A stretch of DNA of 64,000 bases from positions 124,001 to 188,000 of the forward strand of contig JAMWZY010000004.1 of the NCBI GenBank assembly GCA_024281825.1, written 5' to 3'. The translations under genes were made by a program, and so were the position numbers. Position 1 is the first letter of the stretch; each line of letters opens with the position of its first letter. Below are positions 55,585 to 64,000 of the stretch, piece by piece. The notes under the pieces were generated by a model. That model saw nothing but the letters and a program-made list of their open reading frames with translations, did no database searches and was not told the DNA's origin. Origin of the DNA: Nitrosomonas sp. GTDB lineage: Bacteria > Pseudomonadota > Gammaproteobacteria > Burkholderiales > Nitrosomonadaceae.

Positions 55585-56403
55585 ATGTCACCACAAATTT
55601 GGAATGCCAATTTTTTAACGCTATCTCCTATGTTTGGGCCGTTGCTGCAGTTTAGGACATATATTGAGAATATGCAGAAATGGCCGACCTATGACGATTT
55701 TAATCATTTGAATGTGCTCGAAGGCTATGAAATGCGCACACAATCCGGTAAAAGTGTCTGCTTTGTGCCCCCACACGCAAATAAAACAGGAATCGAAGAG
55801 CGTTATGAAACAAGAATTTATTTAACCGGAGAAATTTCTACGCGTCTCAGCAATTGGCATGATTTTTTTAATGCATTGGTTTGGCGGGTATTTCCACTTG
55901 CTAAATCCGTATTGAATTATTTGCATTTTCATGCGCAGCAAATGGAATTTGCGCATAATCTTAAACAACGCAGCCCTCTAAGAGATGCTGCAACAATTTT
56001 TGATGAATCGGGTGTTATCGTCGTGAGTAGCAGTGTTAAGCTGATTAATATGCTGAAAGAATTTTGCTGGGAGGAATTGTTTTGGCATGAGCGTTCAGCT
56101 GTTTTGTCAAAGATGCGTTTTTATGTATTTGGTCATGGATTATATGAAAAAGCATTGAATCCCTATATCGGAATGACTGGCAAAGGAATGTGCTTTCATG
56201 TGCCGGGTGATTTTTTTGAGCAAGCGGTGACGGAACAATTGGTTGCCGTCGATGTGATGCTGAAGTTACATTTATTAGAGTCTTTCTTTTCAAATGATGA
56301 TCTAACGCCTGTTCCTTTGTTAGGGTATCCCGGTTGGGATAAAAACAACAACGATAAAGCTTATTACTGTAACAAAAAATACTTTCGTAACCGACCAGCT
56401 TGA
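55585..56403 (+). CDS. DUF3025-domain protein
   Basis: 272 residues, soluble. WPTYDDFNHL, YETRIYLTGEISTRLSNWHDFFNALVWRVFP and HNLKQRSPLRDAATIFDESGVIVVS are the conserved blocks of DUF3025; LLGYPGWDKNN closes it. Function unknown; no catalytic motif can be assigned. It follows the EI24-like gene, with which it is probably co-transcribed. Confidence 0.85.
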   Translation: MSPQIWNANFLTLSPMFGPLLQFRTYIENMQKWPTYDDFNHLNVLEGYEMRTQSGKSVCFVPPHANKTGIEERYETRIYLTGEISTRLSNWHDFFNALVWRVFPLAKSVLNYLHFHAQQMEFAHNLKQRSPLRDAATIFDESGVIVVSSSVKLINMLKEFCWEELFWHERSAVLSKMRFYVFGHGLYEKALNPYIGMTGKGMCFHVPGDFFEQAVTEQLVAVDVMLKLHLLESFFSNDDLTPVPLLGYPGWDKNNNDKAYYCNKKYFRNRPA

Positions 56404-56546
56404 GTCGCCCAATGAATGCGTGGTAACAGGAATGGATTTATGTTGTTTAAACGCATGCGTGTGAAATCGTTTTGATGTTTTTCCGAATCGATAACAGATT
56501 TTTGTTAAAATGAGCGATTAATTAACGAATCTTATTGGAGTATTTG

Positions 56547-56972
56547 ATGGCAGTTGAAAGAACGTTGTCCATTATTAAACCGGATGCGGTTGCAAAAAAT
56601 GTTATTGGGCAAATTTATTCACGTTTTGAATCAAGTGGTTTAAAAATCATTGCAGCAAGGATGGTGCATCTGTCGCAATCCGATGCTGAACAATTTTATG
56701 CGGTGCATCGTGGCCGTCCTTTTTTTATGGATTTGGTTAAGTTCATGACGTCTGGGCCTGTAATGGTGCAAGTTTTGGAAGGTGAAAGCGCTATCAAGAA
56801 GAATCGCGATTTGATGGGGGCAACGGACCCTAAAAAGGCAGACAAAGGAACCATTCGTGCTGACTTTGCTGACAGTATCGATGCGAATGCTGTTCATGGT
56901 TCGGATGCTCCAGAAACTGCAGCGACTGAAATTGCTTGTTTCTTTCCTGCGCTGAATGTTTATTCACGCTAG
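56547..56972 (+). CDS. ndk: Nucleoside diphosphate kinase
   Basis: 141 residues from ATG 56547; GGAG seven bases upstream decides this start over the TTG at 56535. [20 protein letters not shown] opens the fold and the phospho-histidine is H117 in [10 protein letters not shown]. It balances nucleoside triphosphates. First gene of the conserved ndk-rlmN-pilF-rodZ-ispG-hisS block. Confidence 0.97.
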   Translation: MAVERTLSIIKPDAVAKNVIGQIYSRFESSGLKIIAARMVHLSQSDAEQFYAVHRGRPFFMDLVKFMTSGPVMVQVLEGESAIKKNRDLMGATDPKKADKGTIRADFADSIDANAVHGSDAPETAATEIACFFPALNVYSR

Positions 56973-56984
56973 ATTTTATTAAGA

Positions 56985-58103
56985 ATGGTGACTGCTAACC
57001 TGCTTAATTTTGATGTAAAGGGGTTGACTGATTTTTGTATTGAAATCGGGGAAAAGCCTTTTCGTGCAAAGCAATTGTTGCGCTGGATTCATCAATCCAG
57101 TGCGATCGATTTTGTCAGCATGAGCGATTTGGCAAAAAGCTTACGCGATAAATTGACTGATTTAGCGGTTATTGAAGCGCCGCAAGTAATTTCTGACCAT
57201 GTTGCGTCCGATGGAACACGTAAATGGTTGTTGTCGGTTGGCGCTGAAAATGCCATTGAAACTGTTTTTATTCCTGAAGTGAGCCGCGGCACGTTGTGTG
57301 TTTCTAGCCAAGTTGGATGTGCATTGGCCTGTACTTTCTGCTCGACAGGTAAGCAAGGGTTTAATCGTAATTTGACTGTCGCTGAAATTATCGGGCAGTT
57401 ATGGATTGCCAATAAATTACTTCGAGAAGATTTACGGCAATTTTCAAACGATATTCCGGATTCGGAGCGCCTTGTCAGTAATGTCGTTATGATGGGAATG
57501 GGTGAGCCGCTAGCCAATTTCGAGAATGTGGTTATGGCACTGGATCTGATGTTGGATGATCATGCTTATGGCTTATCTCGGCGGCGTGTTACTGTGAGCA
57601 CTTCAGGATTGGTTCCTGCTATGGATCGGCTACGTGAGCGTTGTCCAGTAGCGCTCGCAGTGTCTTTGCATGCGTCAAATGATGCGTTACGAGATCATTT
57701 GGTACCCATTAATAAAAAATATCCGATTCAAGAATTGTTGGCGGCTTGCAGAAGATATCTTGCCGTAGCCCCTAGGGATTTTGTAACTTTTGAGTATGTG
57801 ATGCTCGATGGTGTTAATGATACTGCTCTGCATGCGCGTGAATTGACTCAGTTGGTTCGGGATACGCCGTGTAAGTTTAACCTGATTCCTTTTAATTCGT
57901 TCCATGGCTCCGGGTATAAACGATCTACATCAGAGAATATTCGTGTTTTTCGTGATATTTTGATGCAAGCTGGCTATGTTGTTACGGTCAGAAAAACTCG
58001 CGGAGATGATATCGCTGCTGCTTGCGGTCAACTGGCGGGGCAGGTAAAAGACAAAACACGCCGCACGACTATTAATATGCAAACTCAAAACTGCACCAAG
58101 TGA
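56985..58103 (+). CDS. rlmN: 23S rRNA (A2503-C2) / tRNA (A37-C2) methyltransferase RlmN
   Basis: 372 residues. Radical-SAM cluster cysteines C112, C116 and C119 in [16 protein letters not shown]; the methyl-carrying Cys is in AAACGQLAG near 347. It methylates A2503 of 23S rRNA and A37 of some tRNAs. Follows ndk by 12 bp; its stop overlaps the GTG start of pilF by four bases. Confidence 0.96.
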   Translation: MVTANLLNFDVKGLTDFCIEIGEKPFRAKQLLRWIHQSSAIDFVSMSDLAKSLRDKLTDLAVIEAPQVISDHVASDGTRKWLLSVGAENAIETVFIPEVSRGTLCVSSQVGCALACTFCSTGKQGFNRNLTVAEIIGQLWIANKLLREDLRQFSNDIPDSERLVSNVVMMGMGEPLANFENVVMALDLMLDDHAYGLSRRRVTVSTSGLVPAMDRLRERCPVALAVSLHASNDALRDHLVPINKKYPIQELLAACRRYLAVAPRDFVTFEYVMLDGVNDTALHARELTQLVRDTPCKFNLIPFNSFHGSGYKRSTSENIRVFRDILMQAGYVVTVRKTRGDDIAAACGQLAGQVKDKTRRTTINMQTQNCTK

Positions 58104-58888
58104 AAAAGATCATTGCGCCAATATTAGCTTTGTTGATCCTTGTTCTGGGATTCGGTGGTTGTGTGCAGCAACCAAGGGTCGCTGAGCCTACTAAAGAAGA
58201 AAAAAGTGCACGTGCACTCCAAAGTGCTAAAGTGCATACCGAATTGGCTGGGGAGTACTATAACCGTGGGCAGATGGATGTCGCCCTGGAGGAGATTGAT
58301 GAAGCATTAAAAGCCGAGCCCAATTATGCGCCTGCTTATAATGTACTAGGGCTAGTGAATATGAAGCTAAATGACGATGCGAAAGCGTTGCAGAATTTCA
58401 CGCAAGCCCTGAAATTAACACCGGAAAATGCTGAAATACGCAATAATTATGGCTGGTTCTTATGTCAGCGTGTTTCTCAGCAAATGGATCAAGCAATCGA
58501 GCAATTTACACAAGCCATGCAGAATCCACTGTATACAACGCCAGAAATGGCATTAACTAATGCGGGGATCTGTGAAATCAAACGCCAGCGTTATGATGAA
58601 GCACAAGTGTATTTACGCAAGGCACTATTAATACAACCTAGCTATTTCACAGCCTTGCTGGCTCTGGTCGATATGGATTTTCGGCGTGGCAGGCTGGTTG
58701 AAGCTAAATCAAAATTGGTTGAGTTGATGCAAAACAATTCACCAACCCCGGAAAGTCTTTTGCTAGCAATTCAAATTGAACAAGCCATCGGTGATCAAAT
58801 GAGCGCGGATAGCTATATTTTTCAGTTGCAAAAGCGATTCCCCGATTCGAAAGAGGCGATATCAGTACGAGAAGGAAAAATCAATTAG
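58100..58888 (+). CDS. pilF: Type IV pilus pilotin-like TPR lipoprotein PilF/PilW
   Basis: 262 residues from GTG 58100. The lipobox ends LGFGGC with the lipidated Cys at 21. Residues about 45-240 are tetratricopeptide repeats ([48 protein letters not shown] and more). PilF helps the PilQ secretin reach and assemble in the outer membrane. Coupled to rlmN. Confidence 0.93.
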   Translation: MKKIIAPILALLILVLGFGGCVQQPRVAEPTKEEKSARALQSAKVHTELAGEYYNRGQMDVALEEIDEALKAEPNYAPAYNVLGLVNMKLNDDAKALQNFTQALKLTPENAEIRNNYGWFLCQRVSQQMDQAIEQFTQAMQNPLYTTPEMALTNAGICEIKRQRYDEAQVYLRKALLIQPSYFTALLALVDMDFRRGRLVEAKSKLVELMQNNSPTPESLLLAIQIEQAIGDQMSADSYIFQLQKRFPDSKEAISVREGKIN

Positions 58889-58965
58889 TTGAAGTTGGAA
58901 TGGTTAGTTTTTTAGTTTTAAAGATAGATTGAATCTACTGCGACTTATAAAATGGGTGCATAACT

Positions 58966-59967
58966 ATGAACTTGGATAATGACAACAGTGTTGGTGCGGG
59001 TACGTTAGTAAATAATGATGTTCATTCGGGTAATTTCGTACATAGCGTTGGTCATGTATTGCGCAATGCGAGAGTGGCTAGAGGATTGAGTACCGAAGAT
59101 GTGTCTCGGCAATTGCGAATCTCAGTGAAGCAGGTTGAAGCTATTGAGAAAGAAGACTTCGATAAATTGCCTGGGCGTACTTTTTTGCGTGGTTTTGTAC
59201 GTAATTACGCCAATTTTGTTCAGTTAGAATCTGCGCCGCTATTAGAGTCGCTACCAGGTTCCTCACCGATACTTGCGGCCCAGGAACGCACACCGTTTAA
59301 AGATAAGCAACTATCTTTTTCTGCCAATCGAAGGGAAGGCTTGGGTGGTAGTCGTTTGATACCGATTGTAATGCTTTTGCTGGTGATTTTCGGAGCTTAC
59401 TATATTCTAGAAAATAACACTTGGTTGCAAAGTTCCGTGGATGAAATAACTGAAAAAAGCACTAAATCAGAAAATGGAAAAGGATCAATGGAAATTCAAC
59501 TGCCTATTTCGGGCTCGACAAAAAGCGAAGTCAATCTTCCGGTCAATAAGGTGCCTGAAAATTTGAACAATGAAGAAAGGAAAGATCTGTCCTCCAGTGG
59601 TGTAAGGCTTTTTGAAACATTGGATAAGAAAAACCTTCAAGTTGTGGAGACTACTTCACTCGCAGAGGACAAACTTGAAGCGCTTGAAGAAGGTAAATTT
59701 GCCAAAACAAACTTGTTGAGCGAAGACACAGGAAGCTTATATTTTACATTTACTGCCGATTCATGGATTAAAGTTGTAGATGGAAAGGGTGTACCTCTTT
59801 TAGAGCAAATGCGTAAAAAAGGCAGTGAACAAGTATTAACCGGGAAGAAACCATTTAGTATCGTGATTGGCAATGCATCTGGGGTTAATCTCACCTATAA
59901 TGATAAAGAAGTTAATATCGATTCCTATAAAAAACAAGATGGGACTGCACGGTTTAAGTTGCAGTAA
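58966..59967 (+). CDS. rodZ: Cell-shape protein RodZ
   Basis: 333 residues. N-terminal HTH_25 domain (VGHVLRNARVARGLSTEDVSRQLRIS...LPGRTFLRGFVRNYA, about 28-100), a single helix near 123-143 (LIPIVMLLLVIFGAYYILEN), a variable charged linker, and a C-terminal DUF4115 beta-domain (from TFTADSWIKVVDGKG). RodZ links MreB filaments to the envelope. Position between pilF and ispG is the standard one. Confidence 0.92.
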   Translation: MNLDNDNSVGAGTLVNNDVHSGNFVHSVGHVLRNARVARGLSTEDVSRQLRISVKQVEAIEKEDFDKLPGRTFLRGFVRNYANFVQLESAPLLESLPGSSPILAAQERTPFKDKQLSFSANRREGLGGSRLIPIVMLLLVIFGAYYILENNTWLQSSVDEITEKSTKSENGKGSMEIQLPISGSTKSEVNLPVNKVPENLNNEERKDLSSSGVRLFETLDKKNLQVVETTSLAEDKLEALEEGKFAKTNLLSEDTGSLYFTFTADSWIKVVDGKGVPLLEQMRKKGSEQVLTGKKPFSIVIGNASGVNLTYNDKEVNIDSYKKQDGTARFKLQ

Positions 59968-60023
59968 TGGCTATGGAATTTTCCTAATTTGTAATTATTA
60001 CGTAGTTTAGTCAATTATTTATT

Positions 60024-61262
60024 ATGTCTGAGAATGGTTTATCTCGTAAACGCAGAATGAGTATTGGGGTTTGCGTTGGCGATGTCCAAATCGGTGGTAA
60101 TGCGCCGGTTGTAGTGCAATCAATGACCAATACTGATACTGCCAACGAGGCAGCTACCGTCGAGCAAGTGGCGCAGCTTGCGCGCGCAGGTTCAGAATTG
60201 GTACGTATTACTGTGAATTCAATGGAAGCGGCCGCTGCCGTACCGGGTATTCGTGCAAGTCTTGACGATATGGGGTGTCATGTACCGTTGATTGGTGATT
60301 TTCATTTCAATGGCCATAAATTATTAACCACTCATCCTGAATGTGCCAAAGCATTGGCTAAGTTTCGTATCAATCCAGGTAATGTGGGGCATGGAAGAAA
60401 ACGTGATGAACAATTTGCTACGCTGATTGAAACGGCATGTAAATACGATAAACCGATTCGAATTGGGGTCAATTGGGGTAGTCTTGATCCTGAGATGCTG
60501 GCAAGAATCATGGATCAAAATGCAGCTTCCGACAATCCTCAAGATGCAAAGTATGTCATGCGCGAAGCATTGATTACATCAGCACTAGAGAGTGCGGCTA
60601 AGGCTGAGGAAATCGGATTGAGTCGTAACAAAATCGTTTTGTCTTGCAAAGTGAGCGGTGTGCAAGATTTGATCATGGTATACCGTGAGCTTGCAGCGCG
60701 TTGTGATTATGCATTGCATTTAGGACTTACTGAGGCGGGCATGGGTTCTAAAGGCATTGTTGCATCGTCTGCAGCTTTAGCAGTTTTGTTGCAAGAAGGC
60801 GTTGGCGATACAATTCGCATTTCGTTGACTCCTGAACCAGGTGGTTCTCGTTCGCGAGAAGTGATTGTTGCACAAGAAATTCTTCAGACAATGGGATTGC
60901 GTGCTTTTGTTCCTTTAGTGGCGGCGTGTCCCGGATGTGGTCGTACGACTAGTACGTATTTCCAAGAGCTTGCAGAAAGTATACAAGCTTATGTGCGTGA
61001 TGAAATGTTGGTATGGCGCGAACAATACGAAGGTGTCGAAAACATGACACTCGCAGTAATGGGGTGCGTGGTGAATGGGCCTGGCGAAAGCAAACATGCA
61101 AATATCGGCATCAGTTTGCCTGGTTCGGGTGAAAGTCCTGTTGCACCGGTATTTGTCGATGGTCAGAAAACGGTCACGTTAAAAGGTGATACCATTGCCA
61201 GCGATTTTCGGCAAATTGTTGCCAATTATGTCAGTGAAAAGTATCCAAGAAAACATATCTGA
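60024..61262 (+). CDS. ispG: 4-hydroxy-3-methylbut-2-en-1-yl diphosphate synthase IspG
   Basis: 412 residues. [11 protein letters not shown] near the start, and the 4Fe-4S cysteines in [11 protein letters not shown] and in [12 protein letters not shown]. It performs the reductive ring opening in the MEP isoprenoid pathway. The stop and the hisS ATG share one base (TGATG), so they are coupled. Confidence 0.97.
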   Translation: MSENGLSRKRRMSIGVCVGDVQIGGNAPVVVQSMTNTDTANEAATVEQVAQLARAGSELVRITVNSMEAAAAVPGIRASLDDMGCHVPLIGDFHFNGHKLLTTHPECAKALAKFRINPGNVGHGRKRDEQFATLIETACKYDKPIRIGVNWGSLDPEMLARIMDQNAASDNPQDAKYVMREALITSALESAAKAEEIGLSRNKIVLSCKVSGVQDLIMVYRELAARCDYALHLGLTEAGMGSKGIVASSAALAVLLQEGVGDTIRISLTPEPGGSRSREVIVAQEILQTMGLRAFVPLVAACPGCGRTTSTYFQELAESIQAYVRDEMLVWREQYEGVENMTLAVMGCVVNGPGESKHANIGISLPGSGESPVAPVFVDGQKTVTLKGDTIASDFRQIVANYVSEKYPRKHI

Positions 61263-62521
61263 TGGTCAGTAGTATTAAGGCTATTCGCGGGATGAATGAT
61301 ATCCTGCCAAGTGAAACCTATCGCTGGATTCACTTTGAAAAAACCATACATCAATGGCTTGTATCGTATGGTTACCGGAATATACGTACCCCCATTCTTG
61401 AACAGACTGATTTGTTTGTGCGTTCGATCGGTGAGGTAACCGACATTGTCGAAAAAGAAATGTATACGTTTACGGACCAATTGAATAATGACAGTTTGAC
61501 GTTGCGTCCCGAAGGCACTGCGTCTTGTGTACGTGCAGCCATCGAACACAACTTGCTATATGGCGGCCCGCAAAGACTCTATTATTTGGGTCCGATGTTT
61601 CGGCATGAAAGGCCACAAAAAGGACGATATCGGCAATTTCATCAGGTCGGTGTTGAAGCATTGGGGTATGGTGGCCCTGATATTGACGCTGAGTTGATGG
61701 TTATGTGTTCGCGCTTGTGGGAATTACTGGGAATTTCAGACTTGCGCCTTGAAATTGGTACTTTGGGGAATAGCGAAGCGCGCGCGGCTTATCGCATTCA
61801 TTTGCTCGAGTATTTAGAGCGCCATCGCAATCAACTGGATGAGGATTCATTAAGGCGACTACATACTAATCCTTTGCGCATTTTGGATAGTAAGAATCCG
61901 GCATTACAGGGGATCATCGAGAATGCACCTAAATTAATAGAGTATTTAGATTCAGAATCAAAAAATCATTTCGATGAGCTGCAAGCCATTTTGCGGAACC
62001 AGGGAATTGCTTTTACGATTAATTTGCGCTTGGTAAGAGGGCTTGATTATTACAATCGCACAGTATTTGAGTGGGTTACCGATCAATTAGGTGCACAAGG
62101 TACGGTATGCGCAGGTGGGCGTTATGATGGCTTAGTTGAGCAGATTGGGGGTAAATCAGCGCCGGCATGTGGTTTTGCGATGGGAGTCGAGCGCTTGCTG
62201 GCTTTGATGAATCAACATAACTCCGCAGAAATGCAATTTAATCCCGATTGCTACCTTGTTCATCAAGGAGAAACTACGCGTGATTATGCTTGGAAGTGCG
62301 CGGAATTTTTACGGGATAAAGGCCTTGATGTTGTTTTGCACTGTGGTAGTGGAAGCTTCAAAGCACAAATGAAAAAAGCTGATACATCTGGTGCTTATTA
62401 CGCTCTGATCATTGGTGATGAGGAAGTAAAAGCAAATCAAATTACAGTGAAATCATTACGTCAAACATCTGAACAGGTCAGGTTAAACTTGGATGATGTG
62501 ACGCGGTTCATTAAACAATAA
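61262..62521 (+). CDS. hisS: Histidyl-tRNA synthetase
   Basis: 419 residues, class [12 protein letters not shown] at the start, motif 2 [17 protein letters not shown] with [16 protein letters not shown], the histidine box [12 protein letters not shown], and motif 3 [16 protein letters not shown]-terminal anticodon-binding domain from about residue 325. Coupled to ispG; yfgM follows after 25 bp. Confidence 0.97.
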   Translation: MVSSIKAIRGMNDILPSETYRWIHFEKTIHQWLVSYGYRNIRTPILEQTDLFVRSIGEVTDIVEKEMYTFTDQLNNDSLTLRPEGTASCVRAAIEHNLLYGGPQRLYYLGPMFRHERPQKGRYRQFHQVGVEALGYGGPDIDAELMVMCSRLWELLGISDLRLEIGTLGNSEARAAYRIHLLEYLERHRNQLDEDSLRRLHTNPLRILDSKNPALQGIIENAPKLIEYLDSESKNHFDELQAILRNQGIAFTINLRLVRGLDYYNRTVFEWVTDQLGAQGTVCAGGRYDGLVEQIGGKSAPACGFAMGVERLLALMNQHNSAEMQFNPDCYLVHQGETTRDYAWKCAEFLRDKGLDVVLHCGSGSFKAQMKKADTSGAYYALIIGDEEVKANQITVKSLRQTSEQVRLNLDDVTRFIKQ

Positions 62522-62546
62522 TTAATCATTTTTCTAGGAACATAGC

Positions 62547-63185
62547 ATGGCAGCTTATTCTCTTGAAGAGCAGGAAAAAATTGACGGACTGAAAGCTTGG
62601 TGGAATAGATTCGGCACGGTGCTGGTCGTTTTACTCACGGTTGCATTATTTACCATGGGCGGTATGAAGGCATGGGATTACTATCAACAAAAGCAGGCGC
62701 ATCAGGCGGCTGATCTATATGTTTTGTTGCAGCAAATTCAAGCTTCGGATGATGCAACGAAAATTAATGATGCGGCACAGTTAGTGATGACAGGTTATCC
62801 GTCAAGTGGTTATGCACCGCGTGCTGCGTTCATTGCAGCGCAAGCTGACGAGAAAAATGGTAATGCCAAACGGGCCCTGCAGAGTTTGCAATGGGTTGTT
62901 GACCATGCAAAGGAAGCCCCTTTGCGTGATTTGGCTCGTTTGAGGATTGCTGGTATTCTGCTAGATGAAGAAAAATATGATGAAGCATTAAGAGCGATTA
63001 GCGTTCCTCATGGTGATAGTTTCTCGGGTTTATATCTGGATCGTAAAGGTGATATCTTGGTTGCAACCCATAAATTTTCCGAAGCAAGATTGAGTTATCA
63101 GGAAGCAATTGGGAAATTAAACAAAACTAATAACTACTACAACATCGTCCAAATGAAATTGGATGCATTGGGTGAAGCTGAATAA
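62547..63185 (+). CDS. yfgM: YfgM-family membrane-anchored TPR protein
   Basis: 212 residues. AAYSLEEQEKIDGLKAWWNRFGT, then one helix (VLVVLLTVALFTMGGMKAW, about 24-42) and a periplasmic helical repeat domain. YfgM works with the PpiD chaperone at the SecYEG translocon. AGGAACATAGC precedes the ATG. It lies directly before bamB as usual. Confidence 0.9.
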   Translation: MAAYSLEEQEKIDGLKAWWNRFGTVLVVLLTVALFTMGGMKAWDYYQQKQAHQAADLYVLLQQIQASDDATKINDAAQLVMTGYPSSGYAPRAAFIAAQADEKNGNAKRALQSLQWVVDHAKEAPLRDLARLRIAGILLDEEKYDEALRAISVPHGDSFSGLYLDRKGDILVATHKFSEARLSYQEAIGKLNKTNNYYNIVQMKLDALGEAE

Positions 63186-63202
63186 GTACTTGATTGAACG
63201 TG

Positions 63203-64000
63203 GTGCAGAAAATAAATAGCGCCAAATCCTGGCCATTATCTCAATTCTTCATAGCACTGATTTTTCTAATTACTGGTTGTAGTAGCATGCCCAATCCATT
63301 GGATTCTCCTATGGTGGAGTCAATGAGCACAGGCATATCTGACTTTTTTGTGAAAGACGAAGAAATTGTTTACGAAAAAGAAGAACTAGATGCACTCAAA
63401 ACGGCTGAGGTGATTCCTTTAAAATGGAAAGCTAAAGTTAAAGAAAGCAGTATCGGGTATTTCCAAACAGCTTATGATAGTGGTGCGTTATATGTCGCTG
63501 ATGAAACGGGTGGAGTGACAAAATTTGATGCGGTAACTGGACAACAACTCTGGCAACTGAAAACAGACGGAAAATTTTCTGCTGGCGTAAGTGTTGATGA
63601 GCAATTGGTTTTAATTGGCACCTTCAAAGGTGAAGTGCTGGCCTATAATGATGCGGGCCAAATGGTTTGGCAGTCATTGGTCACGAGTGAGATTTTGAGT
63701 CCGCCGCAAGTATATAATAATATCATTGCAGTGCGTACTTTGGATGGACGAATCTTTGGGTTGGACGCTGTCGATGGAACGCGTAAATGGGTCTATCAAG
63801 GCGCAACACCTTCGCTGACTGTGCGAAGTACAGCCGGGGTAACACTGGCGCATGGCGCCGCATTTGCCGGATTTCCGGGGGGGAAATTGGTCGCGTTGAG
63901 TTCATTTAACGGTAACGTAGGATGGGAGGTAGCAGTATCATTTCCTCGTGGTGTTACTGAACTGGAAAGGATTACGGATATTACGAGCGCACCCGTGGTG
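63203..64000 (+). CDS. bamB: Outer-membrane assembly lipoprotein BamB (5' part, cut by window edge)
   Basis: 266 codons are present; the gene continues past the right edge. The start is GTG 63203 (MQKINSAKSW), the only start before the lipoprotein signal, whose lipobox ends LITGC with Cys 26. Beta-propeller blades follow with repeats such as GALYVADETGGVTKFDAVTGQQLWQL and GTFKGEVLAYNDAGQMVWQS, the PQQ-like repeat of BamB. It is part of the BAM complex that folds outer-membrane proteins, linking this end of the window to the surA-lptD end. Confidence 0.93.
   Translation, partial: MQKINSAKSWPLSQFFIALIFLITGCSSMPNPLDSPMVESMSTGISDFFVKDEEIVYEKEELDALKTAEVIPLKWKAKVKESSIGYFQTAYDSGALYVADETGGVTKFDAVTGQQLWQLKTDGKFSAGVSVDEQLVLIGTFKGEVLAYNDAGQMVWQSLVTSEILSPPQVYNNIIAVRTLDGRIFGLDAVDGTRKWVYQGATPSLTVRSTAGVTLAHGAAFAGFPGGKLVALSSFNGNVGWEVAVSFPRGVTELERITDITSAPVV

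Noticed and set aside
55585..56403. Toxin, nuclease or defence role for the DUF3025 protein
   Set aside because: No catalytic motif and a housekeeping neighbourhood; the domain is widespread in proteobacterial core regions.
1..64000. CRISPR arrays and rRNA genes
   Set aside because: No regularly spaced direct repeats of CRISPR length and no rRNA-like sequence were seen on either strand. The only tRNA recognised is tRNA-Ser.

Overview
The window is a piece of a Gram-negative bacterial chromosome, AT-leaning, with many short operons and frequent TTG or GTG start codons. The 3' block (ndk, rlmN, pilF, rodZ, ispG, hisS, yfgM, bamB) is the classic beta/gammaproteobacterial order. Together with yezD-linked cys genes, a DUF2909 protein, lysC beside tRNA-Ser(GCU) and the protein sequences themselves, it suggests a betaproteobacterium, most likely of the Nitrosomonas group. 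This is an inference: no ammonia-oxidation marker lies in the window.

Layout. 1-2612 (minus): surA (partial) and lptD, outer-membrane biogenesis. 2870-11650 (plus): a YoaA/DinG helicase, a small secreted protein, a cupin, an ArsC/Spx-like protein, a fadN-fadA beta-oxidation pair and a patatin-like lipoprotein. 11818-12776 is a gene broken by two frameshifts. 12925-17446: miaA, a DUF2909 membrane protein, a YhiN-type flavoprotein, phoB and a NYN/LOTUS protein. 17752-24965 is a sulfate-uptake operon: yezD, an alginate-export-type outer-membrane channel, sbp, DUF2325, a degenerate EAL protein and cysTWA. 25060-26357 is decayed DNA (IS481 fragment and a methyltransferase with an internal stop), followed by a membrane glycosyltransferase-like gene.

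28213-34712 is a compact integrative element inserted at the 3' end of tRNA-Ser(GCU). Its ends are marked by a 13-bp direct repeat, and clusters of a TTACTCAC repeat lie just inside both ends like integrase arm sites. It carries a P4-type integrase, an unknown gene coupled to it, CGGTATGAT iterons, AlpA, a CHC2 zinc-finger protein, a DUF3987 protein, a small protein and a Nu1/TerS-like HTH protein. It has no virion structural genes, which resembles a phage satellite.

34867-45180 (minus): lysC, then a translationally coupled cluster (tandem nucleotidyltransferase, GtrA, GT2, GDPD-like, membrane GT fused to a P-loop kinase, HAD phosphatase, class II aldolase, large membrane protein). It looks like a route that makes, activates and transfers an unusual phosphorylated sugar or polyol to a surface glycan. 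45262-56403 holds a GDT1/UPF0016 transporter, an acyltransferase, a RoxA-type oxygenase, a secreted MsrB, accA-tilS, rfbB-rfbD and several small envelope or metabolic genes. 56547-64000 is the conserved ndk-to-bamB block, ending inside bamB.

The most unusual parts are the tRNA-Ser element, the kinase-fusion glycan cluster and the sulfate operon with an outer-membrane channel and a non-catalytic EAL protein.
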